Below are positions 1 to 9,300 of a DNA stretch of 64,000 bases, piece by piece. The translations under genes and the position numbers were made by a program. The first letter of the stretch is position 1. Every line of letters starts with the position of its first letter. The notes below the pieces were generated by a model. That model did not search any database. It was not told the DNA's origin and saw nothing but the letters and a program-made list of their open reading frames with translations. This DNA comes from an uncultured Vampirovibrio sp. (lineage in GTDB: Bacteria; Cyanobacteriota; Vampirovibrionia; Gastranaerophilales; Gastranaerophilaceae), in the NCBI GenBank assembly GCA_910584405.1, contig CAJUAL010000002.1, positions 62,001 to 126,000 on the forward strand, in the 5' to 3' direction.

Positions 1-1
1 G

Positions 2-232
2 CCTCAATTGTGTGATGAAAGCGTTTATAAAAATAAAGTTATAAAAAGCGGAATGCATTTTGGCGGATATGACAAGTGCGGTATCCCATACGATACGTAT
101 TCTCATAATGAATTACACGAAACTTGTAATAAAAAAGCCTTTAAATCAGAAGACGGTTTGGGTGTAGGCTCATCTTGTCTTGCTTTAATCCAATCAGGCT
201 CATGGACTATAGACAAAAAATATCCTTGGTAG
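2..232 (+). CDS. Prepilin-like protein, C-terminal fragment (5' end outside window)
   Basis: The frame is open from base 2 and ends with TAG at 230-232, so this is the tail of a gene that begins before the window. The last residues, S-W-T-I-D-K-K-Y-P-W, match the ends of complete prepilin-like proteins here (G-W-R-I-S-K-D-Y-P-W at 20732-21427 and G-W-K-I-K-K-H-Y-P-W at 41109-41813). Several cysteines lie in this region, as in those tails. The hydrophobic N-terminal helix is not visible, so the assignment rests on the tail alone. The use of TAG here shows TAG is a normal stop in this genome. Confidence 0.65.
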   Translation, partial: PQLCDESVYKNKVIKSGMHFGGYDKCGIPYDTYSHNELHETCNKKAFKSEDGLGVGSSCLALIQSGSWTIDKKYPW

Positions 233-259
233 TATAATCGTCAAAAAGGGATATATGTT

Positions 260-1261
260 ATGACGAAAAAGATTAAAGCAATGGTAATGGCTGCAGGAAT
301 GGGTTCACGACTTGAACCGATAACTTTGAGGTTCCCGAAACCTTTAATCCCTGTGATGAATATGCCATTAATGGACATAATATTATCTCAGCTTCACTCT
401 ATCGGCGTGAATGAAGTTATTTCAAACACTTATTACCTTGCAGATCAAATTATTGACCGCTATACAAACAATAAACTCGGGATTAAATTTAGTTCTATTA
501 AAGAAACCGAACTTTCAGGAACTGCGGGTGGAGTGAAAAAATGTCAGTTTTTCTTTGATGAAGGCGAAGATTTTGTTGTAATGTCAGGTGATATTTTGAC
601 TACCGCAGATATTAAAAAAGGTATCGAAATTCATAAAAAGTCAGGCGCTATAGCAACAATCGGGGTTAAACAGGTTCCTCACGAACAGGTTAGCCACTTT
701 GGAGTTGTCGTAACAGATGAAAACGGTTTTATTACCGAGTTTCAGGAAAAACCTGCATTAGAAGAAGCTAAAAGTAATTTAATAAATACAGGAATTTATA
801 TTTTTAATTATAAAATTTTTGATTATATTCCTGAAAATACATTCTATGATTTTGCAAAAAATGTATTTCCAAAACTTTTAGAAGAAGGTCAAATAAATAC
901 CTTCGAGGTTAAAGAATATTGGAATGATATTGGAACAATCGGACAGTATAAACAATCAATTCAAGACGTATTTAACGGCGTTTGTAAGATTTCTCATGAC
1001 AAAATTATTGAAACAAATTTAGGCAATTATATCTCAGGAACTTCAAAAATTCCGTCAACAGTAAGATTTGTCGGAAATTCCGTTATCGGTTCAAATGTAA
1101 AATTAGGCGAATATATTATGCTTGATAATTGTGTCGTAATGGACGGTGCTGAAGTTAAAACAGGTTCAGAATTATCTAATTGTGTAATCCTTCCTGCTTT
1201 ATCAACAGATATGAAAAAAGCTGTTTCAAAATCAACATCTAAAGACGCTTTAATGGTTTAA
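260..1261 (+). CDS. NDP-sugar pyrophosphorylase / sugar-1-phosphate nucleotidyltransferase
   Basis: The 333-residue protein opens with the nucleotidyltransferase signature A-A-G-M-G-S-R-L at residues 11-18, then F-P-K-P-L-I-P-V at 25-32, which bind nucleotide and catalyse NDP-sugar formation from a sugar-1-phosphate. A G-D pair near residue 111 fits the metal-binding position. The last ~80 residues alternate short hydrophobic steps (V-G-N-S-V-I-G-S, L-D-N-C-V-V-M-D-G) like the left-handed beta-helix of GMPP and GlmU-type enzymes. The substrate is probably mannose- or glucose-1-phosphate, but sequence alone does not decide. The ATG at 260 follows AAAAAGGG; an ATG at 255 hits a stop at once. 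It probably supplies cell-envelope glycans. Confidence 0.85.
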   Translation: MTKKIKAMVMAAGMGSRLEPITLRFPKPLIPVMNMPLMDIILSQLHSIGVNEVISNTYYLADQIIDRYTNNKLGIKFSSIKETELSGTAGGVKKCQFFFDEGEDFVVMSGDILTTADIKKGIEIHKKSGAIATIGVKQVPHEQVSHFGVVVTDENGFITEFQEKPALEEAKSNLINTGIYIFNYKIFDYIPENTFYDFAKNVFPKLLEEGQINTFEVKEYWNDIGTIGQYKQSIQDVFNGVCKISHDKIIETNLGNYISGTSKIPSTVRFVGNSVIGSNVKLGEYIMLDNCVVMDGAEVKTGSELSNCVILPALSTDMKKAVSKSTSKDALMV

Positions 1262-1262
1262 A

Positions 1263-2480
1263 CTAAGATTTATCGGGCTTTGGAACGGACGGGTCTTCTA
1301 CGTCTTGCGGATTCTTAATTTTCGCATAGTATTCATTTGCTTTTTTCTTATCTTTGGCTGCCATATATCTGTCGCCAAGTTTTTTGTATAGTTCATCGTT
1401 TCCGCCAAGATGTTCAATAGCCTTTTCGTAGTTTCTTATTGCATTGTATTCATCATAAATATCTCTTTCAAGTTTGCAAGTAGCACATTTTCTCCATCCG
1501 ACATTTGAATAAGCATCACCTAATTTTTCATAGATTTCATAGGCTTTTGGGTTAAGCTCAAGTGCTTTTTTGTAATCTTCAATTGCTAAATCGTAATCCG
1601 ATGTTATGCTGGAATTTGACACAAACATTGAAATTTCGTCAATATTTTTCAAGTCGCCGCGTTCTATATATAACTTGTAATTTTTAGGATTTTGAGCAAT
1701 TTTTTTGTCTAATTCTTCTAGCATTTTTATATTTTGTATTGAATTTGAATAAGTTTGAGGGTTCAATTCTTCTGCTTTTTTCAAATTTTGTATTGCTTTG
1801 TCGTAATTCTTATCCATAAAAAGCGCGCGTTTTGCTTGTCCGTAGTAAGTTTTGGTAAGGCAAATCGAGTCGCATTCTTCATACTCAAAATTTATTTTGA
1901 TATTTTCTTTAGTAAGTACCGGAATGCTTGCAGTTAGAAGAGTTTTTGTTGTGTTTGAAATCCTTTCCAGGTCAAAAGCTTTGTTTGTATTTATTGTAAC
2001 ATTTGCGGTTACAGGTTCTGGGTCATTGATAAAAAGCGTAACTTCAGGCATATGGATATCAGTTTTTGCGCTATATACTCCGTCAACATGAGATAATCGT
2101 TTTGAGAATGCACGATTTAGCATATTCCCAAGCTTTCGTATTTTCTCGGGTTTTGTGCTTGTAATATACATGTATACATCTACATTAGGGTTAATCTCGA
2201 CATCATCTGTTATAAGGCCTGTTTCAGCCAGTTCAACTGCGGCAAAGTCAACTTTTTCCTTATTTGTTCCAAAAATTGCTATCATAATTTTTGATCCGTC
2301 AACATAGCGGATTGTAGGTCTTCCGAATCTTGTGAGGGCTTCTTGGATTTCATTTGCTTTTTGAGGATTATCAGTTGTTGCAACGATTTTGTAGTTGGTT
2401 GCTGCGATATAATTTCCAAATAGAAACATTAGTAAGCCGAATGTTAAAATTGCGGTCGTGATTAAAATATTCTTTTTCAT
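1263..2480 (-). CDS. Membrane-anchored TPR protein
   Basis: The frame stays open up to 2720, but that extension would run through tRNA-Met, so I place the start at the ATG at 2480, just before M-K-K-N-I-L-I and one membrane segment (about residues 5-25). No strong ribosome site is visible. Residues ~30-180 form an alpha/beta region I do not recognise, beginning I-V-A-T-T-D-N-P. The C-terminal half holds tetratricopeptide-like repeats, clearest at Y-D-L-A-I-E-D-Y-K-K-A-L-E-L-N-P and N-A-I-R-N-Y-E-K-A-I-E. Such repeats hold protein partners together; the partner is unknown. It converges on the pyrophosphorylase gene with 1 bp between stop codons. Confidence 0.75.
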   Translation of the reverse strand: MKKNILITTAILTFGLLMFLFGNYIAATNYKIVATTDNPQKANEIQEALTRFGRPTIRYVDGSKIMIAIFGTNKEKVDFAAVELAETGLITDDVEINPNVDVYMYITSTKPEKIRKLGNMLNRAFSKRLSHVDGVYSAKTDIHMPEVTLFINDPEPVTANVTINTNKAFDLERISNTTKTLLTASIPVLTKENIKINFEYEECDSICLTKTYYGQAKRALFMDKNYDKAIQNLKKAEELNPQTYSNSIQNIKMLEELDKKIAQNPKNYKLYIERGDLKNIDEISMFVSNSSITSDYDLAIEDYKKALELNPKAYEIYEKLGDAYSNVGWRKCATCKLERDIYDEYNAIRNYEKAIEHLGGNDELYKKLGDRYMAAKDKKKANEYYAKIKNPQDVEDPSVPKPDKS

Positions 2481-2577
2481 ATTATGAATATAACAGTTTT
2501 TTTTAATAAAACAATACGTTTTATACTTGATTTTTTTGTTATTTAATGTTATTGTTGGAATATCGCAGTATGATTGC

Positions 2578-2685
2578 GGGACTATGGCAAGGGCTCCGCG
2601 AGGAAGATTAATAATCTTCCGAGAAGGAGGGAAGAGTAGCGCAAGCGCTACCGCCAAGCTCAACAAGTTAAAAAAATACCGTTGT
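2578..2685 (+). repeat. Truncated tRNA-Met 5' copy plus hairpin island
   Basis: The 11-mer GGGACTATGGC at 2578-2588 is an exact copy of the first 11 bases of the tRNA at 2686. Between the copies lie GC-rich hairpins: GGAAGAT/ATCTTCC (2602-2620) and GTAGCG/CGCTAC (2637-2652), with GGC near the left end able to pair with GCC near 2653. The island is 108 bp from copy to copy. Confidence 0.7.
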
Positions 2686-2760
<75 letters not shown>

Positions 2761-2767
2761 TTATTTA

Positions 2768-2790
2768 AAAGAACCCTGATTGGGTTCTTT
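2768..2790 (+). terminator. Terminator after tRNA-Met
   Basis: AAAGAACCC pairs with GGGTTCTTT around a 5-nt loop, followed by TATTTTTT. It lies 8 bases past the tRNA and before the gene at 2809. Confidence 0.8.
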
Positions 2791-2808
2791 TATTTTTTAG
2801 GAGAAGAT

Positions 2809-3717
2809 ATGTTATTTGATATTAAAAAATTATTTGCAAAAGATACGCAAATCGGAAGATTTGAATACTTTAAAATAATATGGGGATTAGTGCTTATTCC
2901 TATGTTGGTTCTTTATTGGGCGGTGTTAACTCCTTTTGAAAGTCCAATAATATATCTTGCGGCGATTTTTACAGGTTTATTTGTATTATGTTATGTGATA
3001 ATCTTTTGGGTTGCAACTTATAAAAGACTGATAAATATTTTTGGACGTGGTGTTGTGTCAGCGATATCGTTTTTTGTGGTTTTTCTTAGCGGAATAATAA
3101 AAATTTTACGTACATTTTTTATACTATTGTTAATGCTTATCCCCGGGAAAAAAGAATCTGATAAGATTGTATCAAATAAGTTGATATGGGTAACTTTACC
3201 TATTATAATTGTATTATTTGTGGTATTTCACGTTTCAGGTGTTTTACGCTATGCTGCCAGCGAAGCTATGGCTGACAGTATTAAAGCGGGAGATCGTGTG
3301 GTTATAAATGTGTTTAAAAAAGATTACAAACGCGGAGATATAATTGTTCATAAGGCGGAGGGTAAAACTGTTTATATAAAAAGAATAGTCGCTCTTCCGA
3401 ATGAAAAAGTTGAAATTAAAAAGTTAAAAGACGGTTCTACTTATATTTTTGTTAATGATAAAAAATTAGATGAACCGTATGTAAAAGATGTGTTTGATTA
3501 TCCTGAGTGTCCGTCAATAGAGGTTAAAGACCAAGATAATAAAACCCTAAAGTGTGCGCCGATTATTGTTCCACAAGACAGTTATTATGTTGTTGGCGAC
3601 AACCGTGGACGCTCTTATGACAGCAGATATTACGGTGCTGTTCATAAAGATTTAATCAAAGGGGTAGTTTCTCATATTTACTATCCGATTAACAGAAGAA
3701 AGTCTTTTAATTTTTAA
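2809..3717 (+). CDS. Signal peptidase I-like (S26) protein with DUF805-like membrane domain; catalytic Ser replaced
   Basis: Residues 1-110 hold several membrane segments with I-G-R-F-E-Y-F near the start and Y-K-R-L-I-N-I-F-G-R later, resembling DUF805. The rest resembles signal peptidase I: another membrane helix (~123-142), I-K-A-G-D-R-V at 158-164, the general-base lysine context Y-I-K-R-I-V-A-L-P (Lys191), and the box G-D-N-R-G-R-S-Y-D-S-R at 263-273. Where the family has S-M-x-P-T, this protein reads A153-M-A-D-S, so the usual nucleophile is alanine and the proline is aspartate. Lys191 and the GDN box are intact. Either it is an inactive homologue or Ser151 or Ser157 substitutes. The start follows a TTTTAGGAG ribosome site. 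Residue 302 ends 11 bp inside the convergent neighbour. Confidence 0.8.
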   Translation: MLFDIKKLFAKDTQIGRFEYFKIIWGLVLIPMLVLYWAVLTPFESPIIYLAAIFTGLFVLCYVIIFWVATYKRLINIFGRGVVSAISFFVVFLSGIIKILRTFFILLLMLIPGKKESDKIVSNKLIWVTLPIIIVLFVVFHVSGVLRYAASEAMADSIKAGDRVVINVFKKDYKRGDIIVHKAEGKTVYIKRIVALPNEKVEIKKLKDGSTYIFVNDKKLDEPYVKDVFDYPECPSIEVKDQDNKTLKCAPIIVPQDSYYVVGDNRGRSYDSRYYGAVHKDLIKGVVSHIYYPINRRKSFNF

Positions 3718-4474
3718 CAGCTTGTTCCAAATCAGAGCTAAAGTAACCTGTGATATACTTAAATGTTTTTAAAGCAGTATCTATATCCATTGTTTGCGGT
3801 TGGTTTTTACGTTTTTCTTTAAATGTTATGGTATTATTTTGCAAGTCAACATCTTGAATAATATAAACATGCCATCTTCTGCCGTCAAATTTTTTCTGCC
3901 CTGTACCTATAACGAAGCTATGATTTTTTTCTTTATCCATTCGTTTAAAAAGTTCCATAACCTCTGTTTTATAACTTTTTAACGAGAAGTTAAAGTCTTG
4001 TTCTGCTATAACTCTTGGTTTTACCCCTGTTAGAGTTTCCATAAAGAGTGACGGCAGGTTGTTTTCAAATCGATATTTTTTGAAAATTTCACTTAATCTG
4101 CAAATAAAGGGTTTCGATTTATGTTTTTTTTCATATTCTGCAACAGATATATCAAGACTTCTGATTATTTCGTTATCTTGAATTTTATAAAGCTCTTCAT
4201 AACCCTCAACGGCTTTGTTTGTCGGAATTGAGTATTTTTCTTTTGCTCCGTTGTTTGTGTAAAAATAACAGTTTATAAGATTCGGGTTATCATCATCGCG
4301 TTCAATTTGATTTCTTAATATTTGTATACCGTTTTCGCTATGAGTCAGTGACTCAATAGTTGACATAAGGTAACAGTCACTGACATGCTGAGTTGCACTT
4401 TTTAGTGTTTCAATATCTTTATCAGAAATTGCGCCTTTAAAGTTTATGTTAAATCTGTTAAACCCTACTTGCAT
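3707..4474 (-). CDS. Calpain-like (papain-fold) cysteine peptidase candidate
   Basis: The 255-residue protein has D-C-Y-L-M-S-T-I-E-S-L at 33-43, which fits the calpain active-site segment (G-D-C-W-F-L-A-A-L-A), with Cys34 as nucleophile. R-R-W-H-V-Y-I-I-Q-D-V at 199-209 fits the catalytic His strand (His202), and an Asn about 20 residues later (Asn224) could complete the triad. No signal peptide is seen. The N-terminus carries I-N-F-K-G at residues 10-14, a motif shared with other unrelated proteins here. It is the last minus-strand gene of a block that includes a NADAR protein and a RelA/SpoT-PRTase giant. The calpain call is by motif reading only. Confidence 0.5.
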   Translation of the reverse strand: MQVGFNRFNINFKGAISDKDIETLKSATQHVSDCYLMSTIESLTHSENGIQILRNQIERDDDNPNLINCYFYTNNGAKEKYSIPTNKAVEGYEELYKIQDNEIIRSLDISVAEYEKKHKSKPFICRLSEIFKKYRFENNLPSLFMETLTGVKPRVIAEQDFNFSLKSYKTEVMELFKRMDKEKNHSFVIGTGQKKFDGRRWHVYIIQDVDLQNNTITFKEKRKNQPQTMDIDTALKTFKYITGYFSSDLEQAVKN

Positions 4475-4507
4475 ACATATATAAAGTATTATTTTTAAAA
4501 TTTTTTG

Positions 4508-4936
4508 CTAGATATCTTCAAGATTTTCAGAAAGACTTATTAGCGCGGATTTGATTTTAGCTGGTAAATCTTCGGAGGCTAATACTTTTAAGATATCTTC
4601 TTTAGTTCCAGTTGAGATAATTCTTTCAGCTTTATATGGATGTGGAAGCTTATATGCACAGGCTTCGAGGTTTCTGATTTTTTCATGTCCTTCAATGTTT
4701 TTTGGAGGTTTAGATATTTTTAAAACAAAATCTGTTGCACAAAGAGATTTATCTGTGTTTTTGAACTGTTCATACACAGGTGCAAAGTCGCCATATTCGC
4801 AAACTTCTCGTTCTGCTCTTGTTTGAAGTCTTTTTAAACTTTCGTCTAAATTCTTATCAAGCGATTTGTTTTGGTCCATTTTTTCTAATCCTTTAAATTG
4901 TGTTTTATTTAATTTTATTAAATTGATTTTATTCAT
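4508..4936 (-). CDS. Uncharacterised 142-residue protein with N-terminal F-K-G motif
   Basis: I do not recognise a family. The protein is soluble, mostly helical and charged, with no signal peptide or membrane segment. Residues 1-16 read as a short Asn/Lys/Leu-rich leader ending T-Q-F-K-G, like the F-x-G leaders on proteins at 4474, 22479 and 57907 (minus strand). It begins at the ATG at 4936 behind AAGAGGTTTTT (read on the minus strand). It lies 33 bp before the calpain-like gene and 52 bp after the NADAR gene, so co-transcription with both is likely. Confidence 0.65.
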   Translation of the reverse strand: MNKINLIKLNKTQFKGLEKMDQNKSLDKNLDESLKRLQTRAEREVCEYGDFAPVYEQFKNTDKSLCATDFVLKISKPPKNIEGHEKIRNLEACAYKLPHPYKAERIISTGTKEDILKVLASEDLPAKIKSALISLSENLEDI

Positions 4937-4988
4937 AAAAACCTCTTATTTATTTTATAATATTTTTACTGAAAATACCAGTATTGGT

Positions 4989-5603
4989 TTAAGAATTTAT
5001 CAGAATTGCTTGTGTTACTTTATTGTAATTATTTGTCCAGGTTCTTTTTATGTTATTAGTAATACGTTTAAACATTAATTTCATTTTATCTATAAATCTA
5101 ACCGGTTTAGTATTTCTTAATGATAATAATAAAGAAATAAACTCATTTGTTGTTAATACTGTTTGACTTGGATTATCTTTTCCAATGCTATGGGTAAGTA
5201 CATGATTGCCAGTTTTATTTAAAGCATTTCTAAAATTTATGTCTTCGGAATATTTAAGAGCATATATTCTTTTTAGTAATTTTTGGTATTCTTCAGAGTG
5301 ACGGGAAAAAGTTCGACCTTGCCAATACAGATGTTCGCCGTCATATATGTTTTTTTTCTTTAATTTGTTACCTGCTTTTTTTGCTGCATATCCAACAAGT
5401 GAACAAATTTCTTTCTGGGTATCTATATCAGGGGTTTTAAGTGCTTGTAAAAACCCTTCAATGGATCTTATTGCCACCCCATCGTATTCAAGATTTGTTT
5501 CTGTGAAATTACTTAATACATCAAGGGGGTATTTACATTTTGAACCAATATCCATTGGGGAATATGGAGATTTGTGACTTACAAAAGTTCTAAATATTTT
5601 CAT
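4989..5603 (-). CDS. NADAR-domain protein (YbiA-like)
   Basis: Residues 27-145 match the NADAR pattern: L-S-N-F at 30-33, a short strand then S-I-E-G-F-L-Q-A-L-K at 47-56 (Glu49 at the catalytic position), W-Q-G-R at 94-97, the helix L-K-R-I-Y-A-L-K-Y before residue 119, L-N-K-T-G-N-H-V-L at 128-136, and a closing Asp143. Known members are N-glycosidases acting on riboflavin intermediates (RibX/YbiA) or reversing nucleic-acid ADP-ribosylation in DarT-linked systems. The last ~45 residues are basic and not part of the domain. Its position downstream of a large RelA/SpoT-PRTase protein suggests a role in nucleotide or ADP-ribose conflict rather than riboflavin damage; this is inference. Confidence 0.65.
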   Translation of the reverse strand: MKIFRTFVSHKSPYSPMDIGSKCKYPLDVLSNFTETNLEYDGVAIRSIEGFLQALKTPDIDTQKEICSLVGYAAKKAGNKLKKKNIYDGEHLYWQGRTFSRHSEEYQKLLKRIYALKYSEDINFRNALNKTGNHVLTHSIGKDNPSQTVLTTNEFISLLLSLRNTKPVRFIDKMKLMFKRITNNIKRTWTNNYNKVTQAILINS

Positions 5604-5655
5604 CAGCTTTCCAATCTGTTTGTAAAATACTTAAAACTTCTAAATTTAAAATTTG

Positions 5656-6303
5656 CTAGTTAGTACCAAATAATGTTTCTCGTGCAATGTTTAAAATATT
5701 TGCCTTGTCAACATTTGAAGAAACAGAAGATACTGCGCCCCAATCAGATATGACAATTTTATTTTCTATAGGAACTACTTCAAATGCATTGCGCGTTAGA
5801 ATTTTATTGTTTATAATTCCTAACTTTAAAAGTTTTTGAACGTCAAGATAAGCTTGTTTTTTATTTTGAATTGGAACATTTTCATATAATTTACGATAAT
5901 CCTGTAATTCTCCATTTGAAGTTCCGGGAATTTGAACAAAAGTTACGGAAGAACCTGATTTTGAAGTTATGGATTTTAAGAACCTTGGTGCTATGGATAT
6001 TTTTGCTTTATTTAGTTTTGTAAGCAGTTCTTTATAGTAATTTGCATCATCTTTGAAACCTAAGTATGCGTAAACATCATTTATTTTGAATGTCGTTGGG
6101 TTAACAAAGTATCCGTTTTCTTCTTGTACTAACTTATCAAATGCATTATAAAAACCTGCATAATCTTCTGCTGAAGATATATCATCTTCAAGTTTAGTCA
6201 TAAGAGCAGATGTTGTAGTGCTTAGTTTATTCGGATTTTCTGTCATATTTTTATTTGAAGTTTCGTTATGCATATCACTGTTCGTAATTTTTGGAAATTC
6301 CAT
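5656..6303 (-). CDS. Unknown protein, possible degenerate protein-kinase fold
   Basis: The ATG at 6303 follows AGGAGAACTAGT, giving 215 residues starting M-E-F-P-K-I; the in-frame start at 6333 would overlap the upstream gene and lacks a site. Residues 1-45 are Asn/Thr-rich and probably disordered. The C-terminal third reads D-V-Q-K-L-L-K-L-G-I-I-N-N-K-I-L, then an Asn, then K-I-V-I-S-D-W-G. This spacing recalls a kinase catalytic loop followed by D-F-G, with the H-x-D lost. That resemblance is weak. It begins one base after the stop of the RelA/SpoT-PRTase frame, so the two are almost certainly one transcript and may act together. Confidence 0.6.
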   Translation of the reverse strand: MEFPKITNSDMHNETSNKNMTENPNKLSTTTSALMTKLEDDISSAEDYAGFYNAFDKLVQEENGYFVNPTTFKINDVYAYLGFKDDANYYKELLTKLNKAKISIAPRFLKSITSKSGSSVTFVQIPGTSNGELQDYRKLYENVPIQNKKQAYLDVQKLLKLGIINNKILTRNAFEVVPIENKIVISDWGAVSSVSSNVDKANILNIARETLFGTN

Positions 6304-6304
6304 A

Positions 6305-9300
6305 CTAGTTCTCCTTTTCTCCAATTCTAGCATAAATATTTTTTATTGCGCATTCAGGACCGCAGAAAGTTTCTCGCAACATCCTTGCGGCAAATTTACT
6401 GTTATTATTTGGAGCCATATAAGGGAATTGTATTGATAATCCTGATTCTGAATAATCAATTTGCTCCCCGATTTGTTTTGGTCCATTTACTAATAAGCTT
6501 AAAAGGGTTTGATCGCTTGGGGAAAGTGCTTTAAAAAAGTCACAATCTTTAAGATCTTTAACTGTTTTTGTTGAAATTAAATGAACTTCTGGTTGAGAAT
6601 TTTTAAATCTGGCTTCAATATTACCATTTCCACCTTCGCTTGAAACGATATTTGCACTTGTTATACTTTGTATGTTTGGTAGATTTTTTATTCTGTCTAC
6701 CGCTTCTATAACACTATTTCCGGAGCCGATACAGTCATCTAAGATTATGACATTGGTTTGTCCGTTTTTTTGCAAATATTCTTTTAAGGCTTCAGGACCT
6801 GTGATAAACCTTGCATTTGGATCGTGTGTTTTATAAATTTCTGCTAAAATATCATAACTTTTTCCTGATTCCGGAATATAAAAAACTTTTGGGCCGTTTA
6901 TTCCTGAAAGGTTTTCAGATAAAGTTCTTAATGTGGATACAATACTGTCGTAGGAGTATATATCAAGCATATTGTCCAAATAAGTTTTTAACAAAGCTTC
7001 ACATTTTTCTTTTGGCACACCAAGCTGAGCTGACATGTTTTCTATGTGTTGTGCAAAGCTTTCTGATTCATAGATTTTGCCTAACGCTTCTTGTTTACCC
7101 GCAGGAGTTTGGGTATCGAATTGTTGGTTTTCTATAAATACTATTTTAGAGTCTTTAATTGCACGAATTTGCGTTTGTAATGCTCGTTCCTGTTTGTTAA
7201 TTTCAATTGTTTCATCTTTGATTTCTTGTTCTCTGATAGCGTCATCTCCTGAAGGTTTTCCTTTAGATCTTTTTAAAATTTCACGCATTTCATTTCTTAG
7301 AGAGTTTTTTCTGTTTGTGATTTCAGCTAATTGCGTTTCTAATTGAGGTAAATCATCTGCAAACTTATGTTTGTTTTTTATTTTACCTTTAAAGTATTCT
7401 TTCAATGATGCTTTTAATTCAGGAGGTAAATTGGATGGCAGATTTTGCTCAATTGTATTTTCTAAGTCGCCGGTTGTATTAAGCTGTACTTTTTGGGTTT
7501 GTTTAGGTCTGCTATCCATTTCTGTTTGCACTGTTGAAATCGTATTGTTATATTCTTGCAGTGCTTGTTCTTGCGTAATATTGCCATTTTTTAATTTTTC
7601 TGCAACTTCGTGAAGTTTTACCAAATTTTGAGCTTTCAGTCTTACGTCAAATTTGAAACCTTTACCGTAGTTTTCAAGTTTTGGCTCTGTGCTTTCAAAT
7701 CCGAGTTCAAGTTTTCTTAAATGATTGTAGTAATCAGTCAAGTAACGATTATATTCGTTGTAAGTTTCTTCGCTCATTTTTTCTTTTGAGAGAAGTTCTT
7801 TTATCGGTTCGTAAAGCGGTTCAAGTTCTTTATGGGTTCCGATAATATCTTTGTTGGTTCTTAAGTCGTACGGGATATGTTCGCCTTCGGCAAAGTTGTT
7901 TACTTTATCTCCGCGGAATTGCCATTCCAAAATTTCGCCGGTTTTTGTTTTGAAGTTTATTTGCAGAGCGGTATAGCCTGAAGGTTGGGCTTTTGTTGTC
8001 GGTTTTTTACCTTCGGCTTTCATCTGGGCGTAAAGCGGGTCTGATTTGTCGACTTTTACGACGTAATCAATATTTACTCCGTGTTGAGCTCCGAATTGTT
8101 TCAGTTCTGCAAGTTGGGCTTCAGAAAAATACGGAATACCGTTTTCTGAAACATAGTTGCTTATTCTTGCAGTTTCAAGACCGTCTTTACCCTGTGCTTG
8201 GGCTAATATTATTCCTTTTAATTTTTCAAGTGCTGGTGCTGATTGAAGTTCTGCGGCACGAAGTTGTGCACCTTTAATATCTCTTGCTTCTATTAAGGCT
8301 TTTACCTCAGGGTGTTGTGTGTAGTCTTGTGATTCTACAATTGTTCTGGCTCCAAAAGCATCACGAACACTTTTTACAGCATCTTCTATTGTAGCGCTAG
8401 GATTTTCTGCAAGGTAGTTGGCAATTTTGTCGTATAAGCTTTGTTCACTTTTAACTCTTGATTTTAATTCACCTATTTCATTAAGTCCTGCCTCTTTTAA
8501 TAAGTTGTTTAATCGTTCTGCTTGAGCCGTATAGTTGTTTCTAAGATTGTTTACTTCTTGTAGAATAATCGGATCTTGATTGTTGTTACCTTCAACTTTT
8601 TGTTCTTGAAGGTCTTTATTCATAAGGATTGCAGATTCGGTAAGTGCAAGTTGCTGGCATAAGTTAACTGCTTCTGCCGGTGAATTTATTTTAATATTAC
8701 CTTTTGGAGTTTGGGCAATTAAGACTTTTTGACCATTAATTTCAGTGTATTTGAAATCTATATTTTTCAAGGTTTCAAATGATTTTAATTGTTCTTGAAT
8801 CATTCCGGTTTGAGTATATTTCTTACTGCAAAATGCCATAAGTATTTTAGTTAAAGCTTTACAGCTTGTTAGTCCTTCAATTTGATGCCCGAGTTCCTTT
8901 GTTATTAAATCCAAAAGAGAGTCTTCATTCGAATATTGGGATTTTAAAGTTCCGTCTGTATCAAACGCAAGTTTTGCAAATTCTGTTATAGTTCCCGCTG
9001 CAATTGAATACCCAGAAAAAGCTAATACCTCAGTGAGAAATTCAGCAGATTTTCCTGCAATGTTTGAGCCCGGAGTTGACAGATATTTAGTCATAAGTTC
9101 TGAACCATTTAAGGTTTGACCGGTTTCTAAAGATTTTGTTACTGCTTCCAGTTTTTTGACACTTGGAGCTTTAAATATTTTTGGGAATTGAGTTGCTGCT
9201 TTTGTTGAAACTGAAGAGCAAACTTTTTGGAATGTCGGGGACATATAACCCGCAAATGCACCAAAGCCTGTTGATATAGCAACACTTTGAACGTAGTTTA

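Noticed and set aside
7993..8277. Plus-strand ORF opposite the giant gene
   Set aside because: A shadow of the RelA/SpoT-PRTase frame; Leu/Arg-rich antisense translation.
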